64,000 nt of DNA from Oscillospiraceae bacterium (GCA_024404875.1 JAKSPK010000002.1:43193-107192); one strand, 5' to 3'; shown: positions 47,305 to 56,033, numbered from the stretch's first letter. Notes: generated by a model not told the origin, from the sequence alone. Made by a program: numbers and translations.

Positions 47305-47352
47305 AAAGCACTTGAAAAGCATGCATATACGCTGCTTTCCAAGTGCTTTTTA
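47305..47352. terminator. Terminator between convergent hydrolase and MaoC genes
   Basis: A 17-bp stem with one mismatch (arm AAAGCACTTG-AAAAGCA at 47305-47321 with 47331-47347), followed by TTTTTAT on the plus strand. Confidence 0.8.
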
Positions 47353-47384
47353 TTATACTATATCGCCGTTGCTCTTGATCATCA

Positions 47385-47816
47385 TCACGCTTCTTTGCGT
47401 TTTATAACTGTTTCGGTAATGTCACGCATTACAGTTTCACCATTCTGATTTACAATATCAATTCTGAGGACTGCAAGTCCGTTTCTGTTGTTTCTTTCAA
47501 CAAGGTCTGTTATGACTGCTGTACCAGTGAGCGCATCACCTGCAAAAACAGGCTTGAACCATTCTATTTTTGTTGATACGCCTGCAATAAGCTCTTTACC
47601 GAACAAATCAACTTCAAGATATTTTGCCCATACGCACATGAATGACATGACACCAGGGGCGATAAGCTGTTTGAAGGGCGTTGTCTTTGCATACTCCTCA
47701 TCGGTGTGCAGTGGGACATTATCATATCTGTTTGCAAAAGCAAGCATTTCGTCCTTATCTATAATCGTCGGTTCCAGCTGTCTTGTCATTCCTATTTTGA
47801 GATCTTCAAAATACAT
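47385..47816 (-). CDS. MaoC-like hot-dog hydratase
   Basis: A 143-residue hot-dog-fold protein of the MaoC / (R)-specific enoyl-CoA hydratase family. The N-terminal EDLKIGMTRQLEPTI, the FANRYDNVPLHTDEEYAKTTPF segment with the Asp-His dyad of the hydratase motif, and the APGVMSFM and GVSTKIEWFKPVFAGDAL segments are typical. It could hydrate a short acyl-CoA, but no CoA-ligase or dehydrogenase is nearby. It is encoded just downstream of the AraC regulator (15 bases) and likely cotranscribed. Confidence 0.87.
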   Translation of the reverse strand: MYFEDLKIGMTRQLEPTIIDKDEMLAFANRYDNVPLHTDEEYAKTTPFKQLIAPGVMSFMCVWAKYLEVDLFGKELIAGVSTKIEWFKPVFAGDALTGTAVITDLVERNNRNGLAVLRIDIVNQNGETVMRDITETVIKRKEA

Positions 47817-47831
47817 TGCAATATTCCTCCG

Positions 47832-48563
47832 TTAATATTTATATCTCTCTCTGAATTTTGCAGGGGTCAGACCTGTTGCCTTTCTGAATGCATTGATGAA
47901 AGCACTCTGCGATGAGAAACCAAGTGAAAGCGAGATATCCAGCTGTGAGAATTCAGAATATATCAGCATATTCTTGGATGCGTTGATTTTTGCATCAATA
48001 ATGAATTCACGGAATCCTCGTCCTGTTTCCTTCATAAACAGCTTTGAAAGGTAGCTTTCGTTGATGTTCAGATATTCAGCAACAGATTTAACAGTAAGCT
48101 TTTCGTGTAGATGGTCATATATATAGTCAATACATTTTCTGATATGTATTGAAATGATATTCTGTTTTTTCAGTTTGCGCATACGCTCTGCAAAATCAAT
48201 CTGCATTTCACCTAGAATATCAATTAGTTCATCTGCATTTTGGCATTTGTCTGCACGGCGGATATAAATATCCGAAAGAGTATATGCGACATCATGATTC
48301 ATACCGCTGTTAATACAGGCACGGGAAACAAGAGCGGTAGCAATGATAATATGGTAGCGGACATTCGTAACAGGATCATCCGACAGAGTACCCTTGCCTT
48401 CATAAAAGTTCTTTTTAACGGCGATAAAGTTTTCCTTCACTTTATTGATGTCGCCTGAGCTGACATCATTATATCGTTCAAATTCCTGCCGGTAGGAAGT
48501 TCTGCTAAAATTTTCTTCACGCTGAATGTATAATCTGTAACTTAAATCACGCTCTGTATTCAT
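47832..48563 (-). CDS. AraC family transcriptional regulator
   Basis: A 243-residue regulator. The N-terminal ~140 residues are helical and do not show the cupin seen in AraC. The C-terminal ~100 residues hold two helix-turn-helix motifs: LTVKSVAEYLNINESYLSKLFMK and the second with LDISLSLGFSSQSAFINAFRKATG-LTP, the family signature (given as separate motifs). The ATG at 48563 follows GGGCGGTG; the frame is open to 48761 but that covers the promoter. It is divergent from the MATE gene and probably controls it and itself through the repeats at 48590-48623. Confidence 0.9.
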   Translation of the reverse strand: MNTERDLSYRLYIQREENFSRTSYRQEFERYNDVSSGDINKVKENFIAVKKNFYEGKGTLSDDPVTNVRYHIIIATALVSRACINSGMNHDVAYTLSDIYIRRADKCQNADELIDILGEMQIDFAERMRKLKKQNIISIHIRKCIDYIYDHLHEKLTVKSVAEYLNINESYLSKLFMKETGRGFREFIIDAKINASKNMLIYSEFSQLDISLSLGFSSQSAFINAFRKATGLTPAKFRERYKY

Positions 48564-48581
48564 ATCATCACCGCCCTGTTC

Positions 48582-48610
48582 ATTATACCATACTTTTGAT
48601 ATAAATGCAA
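48582..48610 (-). promoter_or_regulatory. Sigma-A promoter for the AraC regulator-MaoC unit
   Basis: TTGCAT (48605-48610), 17 bases, TATAAT (48582-48587) on the minus strand. The -35 box sits between and touches the two direct repeats. Confidence 0.75.
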
Positions 48611-48623
48611 TACTTTTGATATA
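48590..48623 (+). repeat. Direct repeat, probable AraC-family operator
   Basis: ATACTTTTGATATA occurs twice, at 48590-48603 and 48610-48623, an exact 20-bp period (two helical turns), the layout used by AraC-type proteins. It overlaps the regulator's own -35 and lies just upstream of a -10 for the MATE gene that has no -35. Confidence 0.7.
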
Positions 48624-48642
48624 GAAATGAAGTTGCAGTGAG

Positions 48643-48648
48643 TATAAT
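48643..48648 (+). promoter_or_regulatory. Candidate activator-dependent -10 box for the MATE gene
   Basis: TATAAT on the plus strand. The hexamer 17 bases upstream (48620-48625) is TATAGA, not a -35. The direct repeat abuts this position, as in class II AraC-activated promoters. Confidence 0.45.
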
Positions 48649-48663
48649 AGCATCAGTGTGAAA

Positions 48664-48716
48664 CCGTACAGAGCTGACAGAACAAAGTGTGACTTCGGCT
48701 TGGTACGGCTATTTTT
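48664..48716 (+). terminator. Terminator-like hairpin in the MATE leader
   Basis: CCGTAC (48664-48669) pairs with GTACGG (48703-48708), extended inward by AGC/GCT, followed by ATTTTT. It lies between the candidate start site and the MATE gene, so it could attenuate it. Confidence 0.4.
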
Positions 48717-48832
48717 GCGGAGTATCTCTGCGCAGAATATATATGAGCTTATAGGCATCACCGCATATTTTCGCTTTACAGCTATGTGTATGTTTTCCTA
48801 TAAAAGCACATGAATGAAAAGGAGAGATTTCT

Positions 48833-50191
48833 ATGGCAAAGGTATATGACCTTACAAGCGGGAAGCCATCATCACTTATTCTGAAATTTTATTTTCCTAT
48901 GCTCCTAACCAATATGCTACAGCAGATTTATACGATTGCGGATACCATTATCGTCGGAAAGGGTCTCGGCGACAATCAGCTCGGTGCTGTCGGCAATATG
49001 TCATCACTCACTTTCTTTATTATAGGATTTTCAATTGGTATCACAAACGGCTTTTCCATTCTGATTGCACAGTTTTTCGGTGCTAAAAACGAAGAAAGAC
49101 TGAAAAAATCGGTTGCGTCTTCAATTTCACTTGCAATGCTGATAACAGTAATACTCACTGCGGTAAGCATAGTGTTTCTTTCTCCTGTGCTGAAATTACT
49201 TCAGACTGATGAGATTATCATGAAGGACAGCCTTATTTATGGATATATCATTTTCGGCGGACTTTTCACAACGATCGGTTATAATCTCTGTGCAAGCATA
49301 CTTCGTGCACTCGGTGACAGTAAAACGCCGTTTATTGCAATTATTGTCTCAACTATAGTAAACATTATCTTCAACTGGGTAACGGTTTACATGATGCACA
49401 CTGGCGTTGAGGGTCCTGCATTTGTAACGATTGCATCACAGATTATCTCGACGCTTATTTGCTATCTCAAGCTGAGGAAAATCGACATTATCAGAATTAA
49501 GAGAGAGCATTTCAGACACGATTTTTCAATGTATTATGAACTGCTGAAAAACGGTATTCCTATGGCAATTATGAATTCTATCACAGCTATAGGCTGCATG
49601 ACAATTCAGTATTTCGTAAACGGAATGGGTGTTGCATTCACATCTGCATACTCTGCGTGCAGCAAGTATATTAACCTCTTTATGCAGCCTGCCTGTACAT
49701 CAGGTTATGCAATGTCATCATTCACAAGTCAGAATTACGGTGCAGGCAGGATGGACAGAATAAAAAAAGGACTTAACATTTGTCTGCTTATCTCACTGAT
49801 TTCATATGTTGTTCTCGGAAGTATCATGGTTATTTTCGCTGAACAGCTTGCAGGCTTTATGCTTAATGGTGCAGAACAAATTGCACTTTCAAAGGGATAT
49901 CTCATAAGAAGCGGTTTGATGCTTTTTGCTGTGGATTTCCTTTTCGTTGTAAGAAGTGCTTGTCAGGGGATGGGAAAACCGCTTGTTCCTATGATTTCAG
50001 GTATTGCAGAAATGACGCTCAGAGTTGTGGTCGTTGTGTTCTTCACAAGTGTATTCGGTTTTAACGCTACATCTTACGCTGAAATTGCTGCATGGCTCGG
50101 CGCAATGATCCTGAACTCTGCGGCCGCATACCACTATCTCTACGGCAGGAAAGAAAAATTAGCGGATATCCCCTCATACAGTGCAGTATAA
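48833..50191 (+). CDS. MATE family multidrug/cation efflux transporter
   Basis: A 452-residue membrane protein with 12 helices in two bundles. The first helix region SSLILKFYFPMLLTNMLQQIYTIADTIIVG is a good match to the DinF/NorM type (described in pieces), followed by NGFSILIAQFFGAKNEERL and later ALGDSKTPF, a conserved loop in this clade, and SFTSQNYGAGRMDRIKKGL at the start of the second half. Such proteins export cationic drugs or metabolites with H+ or Na+. Transcribed divergently from an AraC-family regulator. AAAGGAG precedes the ATG. Confidence 0.93.
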   Translation: MAKVYDLTSGKPSSLILKFYFPMLLTNMLQQIYTIADTIIVGKGLGDNQLGAVGNMSSLTFFIIGFSIGITNGFSILIAQFFGAKNEERLKKSVASSISLAMLITVILTAVSIVFLSPVLKLLQTDEIIMKDSLIYGYIIFGGLFTTIGYNLCASILRALGDSKTPFIAIIVSTIVNIIFNWVTVYMMHTGVEGPAFVTIASQIISTLICYLKLRKIDIIRIKREHFRHDFSMYYELLKNGIPMAIMNSITAIGCMTIQYFVNGMGVAFTSAYSACSKYINLFMQPACTSGYAMSSFTSQNYGAGRMDRIKKGLNICLLISLISYVVLGSIMVIFAEQLAGFMLNGAEQIALSKGYLIRSGLMLFAVDFLFVVRSACQGMGKPLVPMISGIAEMTLRVVVVVFFTSVFGFNATSYAEIAAWLGAMILNSAAAYHYLYGRKEKLADIPSYSAV

Positions 50192-50200
50192 AAGAAACAG

Positions 50201-50237
50201 CACCGTACAGTCCGAAAGGTATTGTACGGTGTTTTTT
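50201..50237 (+). terminator. Terminator after the MATE gene
   Basis: A perfect 9-bp stem (CACCGTACA at 50201-50209 with 50223-50231) followed by TTTTTT. Confidence 0.87.
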
Positions 50238-50266
50238 CATAGTGTAAAAAAATTCCTAAACAATCC

Positions 50267-50295
50267 TTGAAATGTGGGCGAAATTATGGTATAAT
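50267..50295 (+). promoter_or_regulatory. Sigma-A promoter for the AGCS symporter
   Basis: TTGAAA (50267-50272), 17 bases, TATAAT (50290-50295), 35 bases before the ATG. No riboswitch fits in that space. Confidence 0.85.
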
Positions 50296-50329
50296 AAATA
50301 AGATACGATTGACATAAGGAGATGTATGA

Positions 50330-51760
50330 ATGGAAAAGATTACGCAATTAACAGAAATTATTGACGATTATGTATGGGGAATTCCGCTGATACTGCTGAT
50401 ACTCGGCTGCGGCGTTTTTCTAACAATGCGTCTGAAAGGCTTACAGCTGAAAAAACTTGGGCTTGCCTTGAAGTATATGTTTGAGAAGGAGAAAGGCGGC
50501 AAAGGTGAGATTTCAAGCTTTGGTGCATTATGTACTGCTCTTTCCGCTACAATTGGAACCGGAAACATTGTCGGTGTTGCGACAGCTATTGCGGCAGGAG
50601 GCCCAGGTGCATTATTCTGGATGGAATTTGCCGCACTTTTCGGAATGGCTACAAAATATTCTGAGGGTCTGCTTGCAATAAAATACAGAATTACCGATAA
50701 ACACGGAAAAATGCTTGGCGGCCCTTTCTATTATATTGAAAACGGCATGGGCCCAAAATGGAAATGGCTTGGCAAAATGTTTGCTGCTTTCGGTGTGCTT
50801 GTCGGACTTATGGGTATCGGTACATTCACGCAGGTAAACAGTATCACATCTGCGGCAAATGCATTTTTTGATCCGGACAAAGCACATATTGTTACGATCC
50901 TTGGCGCAGACTACACATGGACACAGGTAATTGTTGGTTTTGTACTTACGGTACTTGCAGCAATGATTATTCTCGGCGGCATCAAGTCAATCGCAAAGGT
51001 ATCTGAAATATTCATTCCATTTATGGTTGTAATTTACATTGTGTGCTGTCTCCTGATTATTGTTCTTCATATTGCAGAAATTCCATCAGCAGTCGTGACA
51101 ATCATTCAGAGTGCATTCGGTGTCAAGGCCGTTGCAGGCGGCGCACTTGGTGCAATTATCGTATCCATGCAGAAGGGAATCGCAAGAGGTATCTTCTCAA
51201 ATGAGGCCGGTCTTGGTTCAGCACCTATTGCAGCTGCTGCAGCAAAGACAAACGAACCTGTCAGACAGGGCCTTGTAACAATGACAGGTACATTTATTGA
51301 TACAATCGTGGTTTGCACAATGACAGGACTTACAATCGTTATTTCAGGATGTCTGGAAAAAAATCCTGAATTGCAGGGCGTTGAAATAACAAATGCGGCA
51401 TTTAGCTACGGACTTCCTTTTCCTGAGAAAGTATCATCATTCCTACTTATGATGTGCCTTATGCTGTTTGCGTTTACAACAATACTCGGCTGGAACTATT
51501 ATTCAGAAAGATGTCTTTCATATCTGACAGGTTCAAATAAGACAGCAACATTCGTGTTCAGACTCCTCTACATTGCGGCAGTATTCATCGGGCCCTATAT
51601 GACAATTGCAGCAGTATGGAATATTGCAGATATTTTCAACGGACTTATGGCGCTTCCGAATATTGTGGCACTTCTTGCATTGTCAGGTGTTGTGGCAAAA
51701 GAAACAAAGGAATATCTAAGCAGACTTGATGATAAAAAAGGCAAAGTCAAGACGAAATAA
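50330..51760 (+). CDS. Alanine/glycine:cation symporter (AGCS family)
   Basis: A 476-residue sodium or proton symporter for alanine or glycine. The family signature is clear: an N-terminal helix YVWGIPLILLILGCGVFL, then SSFGALCTALSATIGTGNIVGVATAI with the substrate/sodium region, FWMEFAALFGMATKYSEGLLA, GGPFYYIENGMG and the later GIARGIFSNEAGLGSAPIA motif. About 11 helices. It has its own promoter after the MATE terminator. The start ATG follows GGAG. No terminator is seen before the next gene. Confidence 0.95.
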   Translation: MEKITQLTEIIDDYVWGIPLILLILGCGVFLTMRLKGLQLKKLGLALKYMFEKEKGGKGEISSFGALCTALSATIGTGNIVGVATAIAAGGPGALFWMEFAALFGMATKYSEGLLAIKYRITDKHGKMLGGPFYYIENGMGPKWKWLGKMFAAFGVLVGLMGIGTFTQVNSITSAANAFFDPDKAHIVTILGADYTWTQVIVGFVLTVLAAMIILGGIKSIAKVSEIFIPFMVVIYIVCCLLIIVLHIAEIPSAVVTIIQSAFGVKAVAGGALGAIIVSMQKGIARGIFSNEAGLGSAPIAAAAAKTNEPVRQGLVTMTGTFIDTIVVCTMTGLTIVISGCLEKNPELQGVEITNAAFSYGLPFPEKVSSFLLMMCLMLFAFTTILGWNYYSERCLSYLTGSNKTATFVFRLLYIAAVFIGPYMTIAAVWNIADIFNGLMALPNIVALLALSGVVAKETKEYLSRLDDKKGKVKTK

Positions 51761-51847
51761 TACATTTGCTAAAGATTCCCGATAACACCATCAAAAAGCA
51801 GGGCGGAAAGCTTATGGTAAATGCCTGTCAGTCAGAAAGGAGTTTTT

Positions 51848-53014
51848 ATGGGTTTGTTTGATAAGAAATACTGTGATGTTTGCGGTGAAAAGATCGGTCT
51901 GTTGGGAAATCGCAAGCTTGAGGACGGCAACCTTTGCAAGAGCTGCGCATCAAAGCTCTCACCTTGGTTTACTGGAAGAAGACATTCCGCATTGGCGAAT
52001 ATCAAGTGCCAGATAGAGGATCGTGAGGCAAACAAGGCAAGAGTAGCTGCTTTCCGCCGCTCTCAGAAGTTAGGGAGCGATGGACGGGCTTTGTATCTGG
52101 ACGAGGTTCAGGGTAGTTTTGCCGTCTGCTATGAGTCGGACTGGAAGACTGGAAACCCCGACATTCTGCCTCTGTCTGCTGTCACGGCCTGTCGCTATGA
52201 GTGCGAGGAGCACAGAACTGAGCGCAAGCGTAGGGATGCCAACGGCAATATGGTTAGCTTTACCCCGCCGGTCTATGACTATTCCTATGACTATCACATT
52301 GTGATCGATGTCGATCATCCATATATTGATGAGCTCAAGTTCCGGGTGAACAATATGAGCATCAACCGGAGCGGTGGCAGCATACTTTCGGGAGGCGATC
52401 GCAGAATTATGGAATACGAGGAGCTTTGCAGGAAGATCGTTGCGACGCTGCAAGGCGAAAGCAAGCCCAGTGCATCTCAGAATGAACGGACACTGGAACT
52501 CCGTGAGATTATGTCCCCCTATCACACAAAGGATCCGGGCGGTGCCTATGATCTGGTGGTTACTCTCTCTGTAAAGGGCAGTGTGACGGTCAGCGTTACC
52601 GATGAAGCCATCTTCGACGAACAGAGGACGGTGGATCTCGTCGGTAATGTCGTCAATAAGTGCATCATGGAGCTGGAACGGGAGTGTATCGAGGTTCATT
52701 CCGTAGATGCGAAGCTGTTGAGCGAAAGACTGACTGCAGCCGCTAACAGCGTCGGCTTGCAGCAGTTCGGTTTGGATGTCAGGGGCGCAAGCCTGGTTCC
52801 CAGCATTGATTCTGCAAGTGAGCAGATGATGCAGCGGATGATTGATGCCAAGCAGAGACTTGATGCCATGAATGCTTCTTCTGCTTCCGGGGCTTCAGCT
52901 GTGACTGCCCCCATCCCCGCAGCTTCTGTAAGCAGAGTCTGGGTCTGCCCGGCCTGCACCGCAGAGAATGAGGGCGGCAAGTTCTGCATCTATTGTGGTT
53001 CGCCCAGACCGTAA
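51848..53014 (+). CDS. DUF4428 protein with zinc ribbons at both ends
   Basis: A 388-residue protein starting MGLFDKKYCDVCGEKIG at the ATG with AAAGGAG upstream. The first ~50 residues form a DUF4428-type zinc ribbon (two CxxC pairs: CDVC and CKSC). A beta-rich region with aromatic residues (VYDYSYDYHIVIDVD) follows. Residues ~235-345 look like a band-7/SPFH-type strand-helix unit (DLVVTLSVKGSVTVSV; TAAANSVGLQQFGLDVRG), which I hold loosely. The C-terminus is a second zinc ribbon, WVCPACTAENEGGKFCIYCG. Function unknown; such proteins may bridge a membrane or phage-like scaffold to partners. Its base composition is more GC-rich than its neighbours, which suggests separate ancestry. Confidence 0.8.
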   Translation: MGLFDKKYCDVCGEKIGLLGNRKLEDGNLCKSCASKLSPWFTGRRHSALANIKCQIEDREANKARVAAFRRSQKLGSDGRALYLDEVQGSFAVCYESDWKTGNPDILPLSAVTACRYECEEHRTERKRRDANGNMVSFTPPVYDYSYDYHIVIDVDHPYIDELKFRVNNMSINRSGGSILSGGDRRIMEYEELCRKIVATLQGESKPSASQNERTLELREIMSPYHTKDPGGAYDLVVTLSVKGSVTVSVTDEAIFDEQRTVDLVGNVVNKCIMELERECIEVHSVDAKLLSERLTAAANSVGLQQFGLDVRGASLVPSIDSASEQMMQRMIDAKQRLDAMNASSASGASAVTAPIPAASVSRVWVCPACTAENEGGKFCIYCGSPRP

Positions 53015-53421
53015 AAGAGAAAAAATCATGAAAAGCACCAATGCAGCAGTTATGATGTTGGTGCTGGATTATCATCAAGAAACCAGCAATATTTCTTGTG
53101 GAAAAGTTCATTTTGAGGTGTTTGTTTCCGTTTATCTGAAGCTCAAAACATATTATATAACTAAAATCAGACAATATTGCCGATGTGGTACAATGTGAAT
53201 AAGGCCATGTGCGTGCAGCACCGCCTGATGAGCTGCCCGATATTATTAAGGCAAGCTTATAATGCGGCAACAAACTACAGGAATGATACTTTATGTAAGT
53301 AAACCACGAATCTCACGGTTCGTGGTTTGCTTGATATAGCTCGCTAGACTAAGCGAAAAGTATGAAATATCGTTGGTGCAGAAATACACCGAAGTAAAGT
53401 CTATGGGAATCTATATTAGCA
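53015..53421. other. Long intergenic region with hairpins, no supported gene
   Basis: A 56-codon plus-strand frame (ATG 53028) has a poor ribosome site and resembles nothing. Two clear inverted repeats are present: GCACCAA/TTGGTGC (about 53035-53067) and a perfect 10-bp stem AAACCACGAA with 53319-53328 (53301-53328), which may terminate transcription without a strong T-run. I see no RNA gene or riboswitch. Confidence 0.45.
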
Positions 53422-53450
53422 TTGACATTTGCTGGGATTTCATGTATAAT
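53422..53450 (+). promoter_or_regulatory. Consensus sigma-A promoter for the NCS2 permease
   Basis: TTGACA (53422-53427), 17 bases, TATAAT (53445-53450), 43 bases before the ATG; too little room for a purine riboswitch. Confidence 0.9.
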
Positions 53451-53493
53451 ATTCTTGTATATATGACAAATCTCAACAGAAAAGAGGAAAACC

Positions 53494-54951
53494 ATGAAAT
53501 TTAACACAAAGTCTTCTCCCGAAGCATACCAGTTTGAAGGAAAACTGCCATTAAAGCAGGCCCTTCCACTGGGATTACAGCATGTTCTTGCCATGTTTGT
53601 CGGAAACCTTACACCTCTTCTCATCATCACAGGTGCCTGCGGTCTTGTGGGAAGCAGCTTTGATGGTTTGCAGATCAGCCTATTGCAGAACGCGATGATT
53701 ATTGCTGGAATCGTCACTCTGATTCAGCTTTTCGGCATCGGTCCGATTGGCGGAAAGGTTCCCATTATCATGGGAACATCCTCCGGCTTTATCGGAGTTT
53801 TCAACTCGGTTGCTTCTTCCATGGGCGGTGGTATTATCGCCTATGGTGCGATCATGGGTGCTTCGCTGATAGGCGGTATCTTTGAGACGATTCTGGGCTT
53901 CTTTTTGAAACCGCTTCGTAAATTCTTCCCGTCAGTCGTTACCGGTACAGTTGTTCTTTCCATTGGTCTGAGCCTGATTTCTGTCGGTGTAAATTCTTTC
54001 GGCGGCGGAAATAATGCAAAGGATTTCGGCTCGGTTGAAAACCTGCTTCTTGCACTATTTGTTCTTGTGGTCATTCTTGTTATGAAACACAGCAAAAATG
54101 CTTTTCTGAGGAATACTTCCATTTTGATCGGTATTGTTGCAGGCTATATTGTGTCCGGCATCATGGGACTTGTTCTGGATACAACTGCTGTGGATGCTGA
54201 TATGGTGGAATATACAAAATCCTGGGTTCTGAATTGGGACAAGGTTGCAGCAGCAAGCTGGTTTGCAATTCCTGAGATAATGCCTGTCAAGCCGGTATTT
54301 GACATGAGAGCCATCGCTCCCGTTTTGATTATGTTTATCGTGACTGCAGTGGAAACTGTTGGAGATATTTCTGGTGTTACAGTTGGCGGTATGAACAGAG
54401 AGGCTACAGATAAAGAGCTTTCAGGCGGAGTTATCTGTGACGGTGCAGGTTCCAGTCTTGCTTCGCTTTTCGGTGTTCTTCCGAATACTTCCTTCAGCCA
54501 GAATGTCGGCCTTGTTTCTATGACAAAGGTTGTAAACCGCAAGGCACTTGCAACAGGTGGTATATTCCTGATTCTCTGCGGACTTATCCCGAAACTTGGT
54601 GCTGTCATTTCTATTATGCCGCAATCGGTTCTGGGCGGTGCAGCTGTCATGATGTTCTCTTCCATTGTCATCAGTGGTATTCAGCTGATTACTCGTGAAC
54701 CCCTTACAGCCAGAAACCTCAGCATTATTTCTGTGTCGCTTGGCCTTGGATATGGTATGGGCGCAAATCCTGCCATTCTGAGCAATGCTCCTCAGATGCT
54801 GTCACTTATTTTTGGCGGTTCCGGTATTGTTCCTGCTGCGCTTGTTGCGATTCTTCTCAATGTACTTCTTCCGAAGGATAAGCAGCCTGTTGAAAAAGCG
54901 ATTGAAATGGATGAAGCTTCTGAAGAAACAAAAGAGGAGCAGACTGTTTAA
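53494..54951 (+). CDS. NCS2 family xanthine/uracil permease
   Basis: A 485-residue nucleobase:cation symporter-2 with ~14 hydrophobic segments. The start LPLKQALPLGLQHVLAMFVGNLTP contains the family QH motif; the TVETVGDISG-like segment appears as AVETVGDISGVT with the conserved Glu, and the NCS2 signature GVICDGAGSSLASLFG precedes LPNTSFSQNVG, which contains the Asn-Gln determinants. It imports xanthine, hypoxanthine, urate or uracil; the neighbouring xanthine-dehydrogenase-type genes and xpt favour a purine. AAAGAGG precedes the ATG. Its stop codon shares bases with the stop of the convergent MocA fusion (TTAA). Confidence 0.93.
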   Translation: MKFNTKSSPEAYQFEGKLPLKQALPLGLQHVLAMFVGNLTPLLIITGACGLVGSSFDGLQISLLQNAMIIAGIVTLIQLFGIGPIGGKVPIIMGTSSGFIGVFNSVASSMGGGIIAYGAIMGASLIGGIFETILGFFLKPLRKFFPSVVTGTVVLSIGLSLISVGVNSFGGGNNAKDFGSVENLLLALFVLVVILVMKHSKNAFLRNTSILIGIVAGYIVSGIMGLVLDTTAVDADMVEYTKSWVLNWDKVAAASWFAIPEIMPVKPVFDMRAIAPVLIMFIVTAVETVGDISGVTVGGMNREATDKELSGGVICDGAGSSLASLFGVLPNTSFSQNVGLVSMTKVVNRKALATGGIFLILCGLIPKLGAVISIMPQSVLGGAAVMMFSSIVISGIQLITREPLTARNLSIISVSLGLGYGMGANPAILSNAPQMLSLIFGGSGIVPAALVAILLNVLLPKDKQPVEKAIEMDEASEETKEEQTV

Positions 54952-56033
54952 CAGTCATACTCCTGTAATCTCACGATGTCCTCACGGGTATCAATATCCA
55001 TAAGTTCATATTCGTCCCGGGTGCTGATGAATTTCAGCATCTCGGGATGTTTTTTTATGATGTAGTTTCCACCTTTTTTCTCAGGCAGATTCAAAAGCTC
55101 ACCATACAGCTTCCGCGGGAAAATATTGGGTGCACCGACGGTTTCACCATATTTCAGACGGAAACAGTTTTCACTTTGTGAAGCGGAGGCGATGACTAGC
55201 GACTGCAGTGTTTCAGCTGAAAGCAAAGGCTGATCTCCGGGACAGAACGCACAGGAATTCGTATCACCCATGCACTGCACGCCCAGCCGGATCGTATCAT
55301 TTCTGTAAGGCAGATCATGAAGAATGACCTCCACATTGTTTTCTTGACATATCTGTGCAATGCTTTCATGCCTTGTTACCACAATGCGTTTTTTGAAAAT
55401 CTGTTCCGACGATTTCAGGATATGCGTAATCAGGGGACGGCCTCGAAAATCGGCAGCAAGCTTGTTTCCGCCGAATCGTTTCCCCTCACCGGATGCCATG
55501 ATGACAAGTCCGACATTTCCAAAAGGATTATCCAGATCTATGACAAATGCGTCATCTCTTTCAACTATTTTCTGCAGAAAGGGGATTTCCTGCTTTCGGA
55601 CAACTGCAATGATTCGTTTGGTTTCAAACAGCTGTTCAAGTGCCTGACAGTATTCCTCGCACTGTGTTTCAAGATATCCGATCTCATCAATCACAGCAAA
55701 GATGTTCTCGCTTTCTATACAGCTCTTTACAGCAGAAATTCCCAGCCCAAGAAAACCTTCTCTGCAAATCTTCATACGGTTTTCCGTGCCTTCTGTTCCC
55801 GCGGAAAAAATGCCTATCTTTTCTGCCATTCCTGAACGAGAATCGCAAAGATAGACATATTTTCCTTTTTCTGCCCGTGTTCTGATATCTGCAGAGGCAA
55901 TGGAATTGAGCAGCGTGGTTTTCCCGCTTCCACGATTCCCGGTAATGATCAGATGTCTTTTCTCACTGCAGAGGAAAGAATTCATCAAAGAGTTTTTGTT
56001 CAGCAGAGATGCAGGCATTACGGTATGCCTCAT
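54948..56033 (-). CDS. Fusion of P-loop NTPase and MocA-like nucleotidyltransferase
   Basis: About 361 residues. The N-terminal half is an NTPase of the THEP1 type: Walker A TGNRGSGKTTLL and Walker B AVIDEIGYLE with the following EEYCQALEQLF and IIAVVRK. The C-terminal half is a molybdopterin cytidylyl/guanylyltransferase: VIMASGEGKRFGGNKLAADF (the AAG-S-R-G-NK motif), CPGDQPLLS and a LMDIDTREDI end. It would mature molybdenum cofactor for the hydroxylase encoded nearby. The start is uncertain: the ATG at 56033 has AAGGAG 13 bases upstream, while ATGs at 56018 and 55985 lack a ribosome site. All lie inside modE. Cofactor synthesis genes (moa, moe) are not in the window. Confidence 0.82.
   Translation of the reverse strand: MRHTVMPASLLNKNSLMNSFLCSEKRHLIITGNRGSGKTTLLNSIASADIRTRAEKGKYVYLCDSRSGMAEKIGIFSAGTEGTENRMKICREGFLGLGISAVKSCIESENIFAVIDEIGYLETQCEEYCQALEQLFETKRIIAVVRKQEIPFLQKIVERDDAFVIDLDNPFGNVGLVIMASGEGKRFGGNKLAADFRGRPLITHILKSSEQIFKKRIVVTRHESIAQICQENNVEVILHDLPYRNDTIRLGVQCMGDTNSCAFCPGDQPLLSAETLQSLVIASASQSENCFRLKYGETVGAPNIFPRKLYGELLNLPEKKGGNYIIKKHPEMLKFISTRDEYELMDIDTREDIVRLQEYDC

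Noticed and set aside
53028-53198. 56-codon plus-strand frame after the DUF4428 gene
   Set aside because: Poor ribosome site, unusual composition and no similarity to known proteins.
53451-53493. Purine riboswitch before the NCS2 permease
   Set aside because: Only about 37 bases separate the predicted start site from the ATG.
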